This document shows, in pieces, positions 58,501-64,000 of a stretch of 64,000 nt of DNA. A model generated the notes under the pieces. The model made no database searches and was not told where the DNA came from. It saw only the letters and a program-made list of their open reading frames with translations. Position 1 is the stretch's first letter; each line of letters starts with the position of its first letter. Origin of the DNA: Neopestalotiopsis rosae (Eukaryota; Ascomycota; Sordariomycetes; Amphisphaeriales; Sporocadaceae); assembly GCA_023078685.1 (NCBI GenBank), contig JALGAS010000003.1, positions 1,364,001 through 1,428,000 of the forward strand. The letters run 5' to 3'. A program made the translations under genes and the position numbers.

Positions 58501-59710
58501 GGGAGAGATCGCTCAAGCGCTGAACTGCTGTACATCGGTGTCAAGAGCCTTTGCCGTTTTGATCAAGTTTTGACACCGCCGGTGATCGACTCTGATCAAC
58601 CCAACCCGCCAGCTCAAGTCTGGCCAGAATGTTTTTCTGCTGCGGAAGCGCGAGCGGCCTCAGATCATCCTGCGGGCTTCCGGGACAGCAGAAGAATACG
58701 AATCGCTTGAGGCAAGATGTCTCGGGCAATAAACACGATTCGAGCTGCCGGCTCACCACCACGGAGATATGTTACCAGGGCCCTAGGGCCAGTAGGCAAT
58801 GACCTATTGTATTAGATCCGGGCAGGACCTACAAGAGAGCTAGTATGATCTGCTACGTACAGATTTACTGCTCCCGACACGATGGAACTTGAGCAATGAT
58901 CATCAGTCTCTGTACTGATGCCGGGACTAGGAATCCAGGGACCATATCTCCGGTGAGCTCTGGACTCTTCCTCATGATCAACGACATTTGGTTCGGAGAA
59001 TTCTTGCTAGCGATCGCTCAGTTCCCGCCATCCGACACAATCAGCCTCGAGCAGTTATGGGCGCTTGCTTGTTCCTAGAAATCCTGCAGGCTGACAGGCT
59101 TGACACGTTTTCCCCCATGCTTGAGGATCATGATCCTGTGGCAGATCCAGGCTGCGAGTCTATTTCCTTATTGAGGGTGCACTTGCGAATGGGATAAGAA
59201 CATATCAGACTCGCCAGTAGCACCGAGTCTTTGCCTGTCTCGGTGGCCAATGCCCCAGGTGCAGCCAAAGAACAGCGTATCTGATACCCGAAAGCTTGTA
59301 TATCGTATGCAGGCTCGAAATGACATAACATGCGCTTATGTACGACCTGCTGCTCCGCTTGCTGGCTCTGCAATAGCCCTAGCACAGAAGAAGGACAGAA
59401 AGAAAAGAGAGAAACCCTGCCGTTAATCTCTTGACTTGAAATTTGTCTCTCAAGCCTGCGCCTCGCTCGGTGGAGTCTTCGATTGGTTGACAAACGACTC
59501 CAGTGTTTATAACCCAGCCTATCCGAGTGCTTAGTGGGACCCGACAGACAGGAATCTTTGTTTTAGCGCAAAGTCTCCCATATTAGTTTTCTCCAAAATG
59601 TGCCCCTGCAACGGCAGCGGCCGCCGCCCCTGGGCCCTGGCAGGCGGCCTGAATATGACCTGACCTGACGAGCGTTCCCATCGGAGCTGCCTGCCCTGTT
59701 CACTGCTTAG

Positions 59711-59737
59711 CTCAGTGCTCAGTGCTCACTGCTCACC
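59711..59737. repeat. short tandem GCTCAGT/GCTCACT repeat
   Basis: Three to four diverged copies of a 7-8-nt unit (CTCAGTG, CTCAGTG, CTCACTG, CTCACC) within the gene-empty region. Confidence 0.6.
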
Positions 59738-62700
59738 ACCCAATGCTGACTGATGGCTGCGTGACGCATTATTCACCCTCATCACTTAGCTTGTGCTTTC
59801 CCAATTCACTACCATCGGACCCGAGAGTCGCATCTCGGCAACCGCTGGCTTCGTAACACACCTACGCACATCAGTGTACATACAGAATTGAACCTAGGTG
59901 ATGTTCAGATGCCTGCCTGGTATCTGATCGGGAGCTGGAGATAATCTCATCCGACGGCTACCGGTATACCTTAGTGCTTTCCTGTGCTGCTGGACCAATA
60001 CCTGGGCATCGTCTCCCTCGCCTAGGAGAGCTTCAGCTGACTCGCGTAATCTGTACGCTGAAGGATTGAGGCACACCACCCGACCATACCGAGAGGCTGA
60101 CAGCAGCTTACTTTTCCAGGTCGATTCTCACGCGACTTTACCTCAACCAGGGTTTGCATTACTTCGTATCACAAAGCAGCAGAGGAATCGTTCCTAGTCT
60201 TCACTCACTGGGCCATCTTATGCAGACGATTATACTCTGATTGCAATCGGAACTGGGCATTGTGGTGTGGCCCATGCTGACAGCTGGGGAAGCCTCGCTT
60301 GCACAATACCGCCATGTATTGACAAAGAAAGAACAGAAGAAAGCGGCACGAAAACGTCTGAAAAATCACCCGAGGACAGCACCAAATGTATGCGGATATC
60401 AATGCACGCTCACCATATCTGAGTCGCCTCTCCTTCACGCCATCTCTCTACCGACTGGAAAGTGCTATTTTCGGGGCTCTCGACCCTGCTGCAGCGCCTC
60501 GCAGCTCTTTACGCGTACGACTGATACATATATTCCGCAAAGCTTGTCAATATTACAAAGCAGACGCATATTCTGGTCCCGCTCTATCAGGAGAATGCTA
60601 CCTTACACAGACACAGACCCTTTCTTTGGAGTCGGTAGTTCCATGGTGGACGGGACGGGCGACACCTGACTACTACTACGTACCTCGCTAAGTACGAATA
60701 TAGATCGCATGCTGCATTGGATCTCCACGATGGGGGCGTTAAAGGCTTCGCTCCTGCATCGTCAATGGCTTCGTCTGTCATTGCACACATAATAGAGGTG
60801 CGCACAAATGTAAAACCTGGTGATACACGCGTATAGTAATGATGCAGGTATCGATAGTGGAAGCACTGTACCTGGTGGATTGACAAGGACAAGAAACCAT
60901 ATATTGGTCATTGCAGGTTCGGGCTGTGCCTGGCCTGTGTGTGTGCACACCAGAACTCCCAGGACTCCTCACTTGCGATCGCTTCCTTTGCTCACTGCAC
61001 AGCACTGCACTGCTAGCGTAGCTGGGAGGTTCAGGGGTTCAGCTTTTTGATTAGACCTCATTCTGGTCCAAGCGGCCACGTGTCTGGCGTCCCTACCATA
61101 TGCGCCAGTGACAGAGTGCCCCTGCATCCACGGGCGCCATTGGCCTACAGTCGTCGTCGTCTTCTTCCCGCTCAAGTACACCTCTTGTACCTCCCTTTCG
61201 AGAAGCGCTAACGACCAGGACGCTTCTTGAACTGGAGCCAATCTGTCATTCTTTGCTCCCTGGCCAATCGTACACAGCCATCAACCGACATTGCGGTGCG
61301 CTACCTAGTACATACTATGCTGTAGTAGTAACTGAGCATTGCAGCACCCACACACTTACATGGCTGGTACAACATGCTCTTCTCACCCATCCAGGACGAG
61401 GCTCCATTTTGGGTATCTTGTCGCCGCTCTGCTCCTGGACTACAACCACCATTGCCTATCGCCGTGCAGGAAGAAAACACTACTATCGTGGATGCAAAGT
61501 GCCGTGCGCCGGTGCGACATGAAGAAGAGGAAGAATTCCCCAGAGATTGCGGCAGGCGATGCTACCCTCTGAATGCTGCACCTTTTTGCCAGTTACCACG
61601 GATATTGTATTTTGTATGCACAAATCCCACCTATCCCACCTTCGTGGCGCTTAGGGGAATATCCAGGGCGCGGGTCGCCTGACGTCCCAAGCCGTCCGCG
61701 AAGGGTCGCTCGCTCTAACACTACGTACCGAGCTTTTGGCCATCGGCCGATTTCTTATGGCCGTCTTCTTGATCGGAGAGGTCTCGGAGGTAAACGGTGG
61801 CCTCAACTTCAAGTGCCCATACGTCTTGATTCGCGTCGCGCGTTCAAATCGTGTGGTAGCATTATTCGTTACGACGACAAGATACAAGAAGTTGCCAGCC
61901 TTCTGATAGCCATTTCAGTTTGTAATTGGTAGGGCGGCTGATCGATGATCGACGATTGCAAGAGTGGTGCAAGGAAGCACAATGTCGCAACTGACCCTCA
62001 GCCTTTTCCCTTTTCTGGCAGTGGTTGTCTTGGAGCCCTCAACCGTGACCATGGCTTTGAATGGACGGCACTTTGTGTGACTAAAACTTCTTGCCGGGAC
62101 ACCGGAAATCTACGCATTCATTCATTCTCTTTTCTCAACGCTAGAACTCCGCGAATCCTTCACGGGGAATGATCAACAAGCTGTACACATTGTTTCTGTG
62201 TCTGCTTGTCTGGATAGCCCACACATGTATCGGCCCAGAACAATTGCACAAGACTTCAGCAAAGCTCATCCTCGCCGCATTGTTTAACCCGGATATGCTT
62301 CACGGCGGCCGCATCATAATTAGATGAGATCGCCCAATCAGCCACTGTTGGGGTCACTTCTTCCTCGGGAGCCCTCAGACCCGGCAGACAGGACTCGATC
62401 GTTTTAGTCTCCTTGTGGCCTCTGCTTACCCTGAAGACCTGTGGGTTTTGATATCATTTGTTCTTTCATCTTTTCTCTTGCTTTCATTTTTCTTCTATAC
62501 AGTACATACCTAAGAATTTCCACAGGCCCGCTTCTCCTTTCGGTTGCGTTTTCTGGCGGCCACGAGCTTGGTCGGTCATTTGCGTAACCCCAATTTGCTG
62601 CCTTTTCGCTGGCTTTGGTCTGCTGCTAAAGGTAAATTTCCTGTTACGCGGGTCATGATCCGGCCGTCTAGTTCGCACTACCAAGCGCGGGCCTTTCCTG

Positions 62701-62856
62701 TTTATACTCCAACGTTTAATGAAGCAGCAGGGTGTGACAATACACTGGTCTACATTTACCGAATTGTTATTCCCACTGTCTCGGACTGATTAACAGTACT
62801 GCGCTGAAGAAGACCTCAGTCATCGGCGTTGGGGTCGCGAGCGACTTGAATAAAAG

Positions 62857-63414
62857 ATGCCAATGATGTCGTTGACAGTGCCGCTGCCGCCAATCCCAGG
62901 GTCAAGCAAGAGAGGAGCAGATCATCCCCTCCCTCGTCGGCACTCATTCACTTGGTGCGGCCACGCGCAGATGGTCGGCGACCTGCTTGCAGAGCCAAGA
63001 ATGAGATCACTGTCGATCAGCCACCAGCCAGCCCACCTAGACGTGGATGTTTCCCTGCGACTACCCGTCATGTTGCCAACCACCATAGACAGCCTTGCTG
63101 TGGTGTTCCCCGGCGGTGATATGGCGCCCAGAAGTATATACCGTCTTGCCTTGTGTTCACCTCAAAAGTCCTGCCTATCGATTACTCCCTTTTTTTTCTT
63201 CTTATTCCCTTGCTCAAAAGGTGGGACCTTGCAGCTTCTTGTGTCTCTCGAGATTCTATTGCCATTGCACGATAAGTTTCTTGATTACAGCGCGTGCAAC
63301 TTGACCCGGGCGCGCATCCGGGACGGTACACTACGCGCGCGAGCCATGCCGATCTATCTGCTGTGCATCATGACGCAGGGCACAAGTCTCAAAGACCTTT
63401 CCCCAGCGCGCTGA
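62857..63414 (+). CDS. unsupported hypothetical open frame
   Basis: This is the longest ATG-started frame in the gene-empty right arm, 185 aa. The translation has mixed composition with a phenylalanine run (from a T-rich tract) and no recognised motif, signal peptide or repeat. It is more likely chance than a gene and is listed only because it is the best candidate in 12 kb. Confidence 0.12.
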   Translation: MPMMSLTVPLPPIPGSSKRGADHPLPRRHSFTWCGHAQMVGDLLAEPRMRSLSISHQPAHLDVDVSLRLPVMLPTTIDSLAVVFPGGDMAPRSIYRLALCSPQKSCLSITPFFFFLFPCSKGGTLQLLVSLEILLPLHDKFLDYSACNLTRARIRDGTLRARAMPIYLLCIMTQGTSLKDLSPAR

Positions 63415-64000
63415 ATGAGCAACACAAGGATGACACCTCGTTCACCTCAGCACGGGGCGTTGGAAATTTCCACGGTGAAGTCTCATTGACCCTGACTTTA
63501 CTATTCTTATTCGCCACTACAAATTACTGTGTGTACTATAGGTACGCCACAAATGTACAAGGACGAGGGGGTCCCCATCCGTATCCATGGGCTTGGGTTT
63601 CCTGTCAAGATCGGAACGGACACAACCGCAGGACACGAGTTTCATAGTGCGGGCATCACCCCGGTCCACCCCCTTTGGGAGCTGATTACTGTGTATATTA
63701 ATTGGATATACAAAGAGGCCCAAATACGTACGGTGAGTGCTTTGGCCATGTTATGTCAGACATCCTAGAGAGGCTCTGCACAGTAGTACTGCCTGCCGCC
63801 ATGACTTTATTCCGCTATGATGCACCGGCCGATCACGTATAGCAAAGAAGGGAGGGCGCGGCGCCCGGAAGGGAGGTAACGGCGGAGCATTCCGCCTCCC
63901 GCTCACCTGAAGTTCTAAAGTCCATGTACTATTATGTGACCGGGCTACGGTGTCTCTCACAACAGTACTATAGTCACCATATTCCCCATCAGGTATATTT

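Larger units (their letters stand above)
51538..64000. other. gene-empty 12.5 kb upstream of the homeodomain gene
   Basis: No frame in this stretch shows a recognised domain or a convincing intron-spanning gene, and base composition looks ordinary rather than strongly AT-rich. Most frames are under 160 codons. The largest starting at ATG is 62857-63414 (185 aa). Simple repeats are scattered: a CA run near 53405-53420, a TGGC/TGGA-type run at 55517-55563 and a GCTCAGT-type run at 59711-59737. The part nearest the homeodomain gene (51538 to about 52700) is likely its promoter and leader. The rest may be distal regulatory DNA, non-coding transcripts or decayed sequence. Confidence 0.6.

Noticed and set aside
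60241..60669. 142-codon open frame in the right arm with a Lys-rich patch
   Set aside because: It opens with TTG, shows no domain and has no splice context; consistent with chance.
61842..61862. T-arm-like GCGTTCAAATCGTG
   Set aside because: A four-pair stem is possible, but no D arm, anticodon arm or acceptor stem can be assembled around it.

Overview
The window is nuclear DNA of a filamentous ascomycete (Pezizomycotina, most likely a Sordariomycete; the genus cannot be fixed from sequence alone). The grounds are intron-rich genes with short introns (mostly 48-200 nt, GTRNGT donors, CTAAC/CTGAC branch points, YAG acceptors), intergenic stretches of 0.4-3 kb, and fungal-specific families such as an ENA-type Na+ ATPase, Trs65, Sin4/Med16, an Esc1-like bHLH protein, a 2EXR protein and a short secreted tyrosinase. 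No plasmid, viral, CRISPR or bacterial operon signal was seen.

Left part, 0-24 kb: a PrpF-like isomerase (+) faces a four-exon ENA Na+/K+ P-type ATPase (-). The ATPase has a 2.9 kb upstream region with a dense cluster of PacC-type GCCAAG sites. Next come an acidic/basic AT-hook-like nuclear protein (+), the TRAPPII subunit Trs65 (-), the U1 snRNP factor Prp40 (+) and the chromatin remodeller CHD1 (+), which has a long leader and a predicted 5'-leader intron.

Middle, 24-43 kb: a secreted single-domain tyrosinase (-), an Hst3/Hst4-type sirtuin (-) divergent from nine-exon Mediator subunit Med16/Sin4 (+), then an odd 0.39 kb element (34893-35280). The element has near-perfect 17/18-bp terminal inverted repeats, an internal perfect Pol III B box, an A box, and a T9 terminator just outside. 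It is followed by a small three-helix membrane protein candidate, a 2EXR-domain protein whose intron ends at an in-frame TAG, a bHLH transcription factor (+) and a sedoheptulose-bisphosphatase-like phosphatase (-).

Right part, 43-64 kb: a secreted type-B carboxylesterase (-) and a homeodomain transcription factor (-). Upstream of the homeodomain gene, 51.5-64 kb has no recognisable gene. This is about ten times the usual spacing here and is best read as a very long regulatory/leader territory, possibly with unrecognised non-coding transcripts.

The genes do not form a metabolic cluster. They are mostly housekeeping genes (chromatin, transcription, splicing, trafficking) interspersed with stress/secretion genes. 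The strongest unexplained signals are the Pol III-box inverted-repeat element near 35 kb, the PacC-site cluster upstream of the ENA gene, the gene-empty 12.5 kb on the right, and a small AT-rich inverted-repeat element at 24.1 kb.
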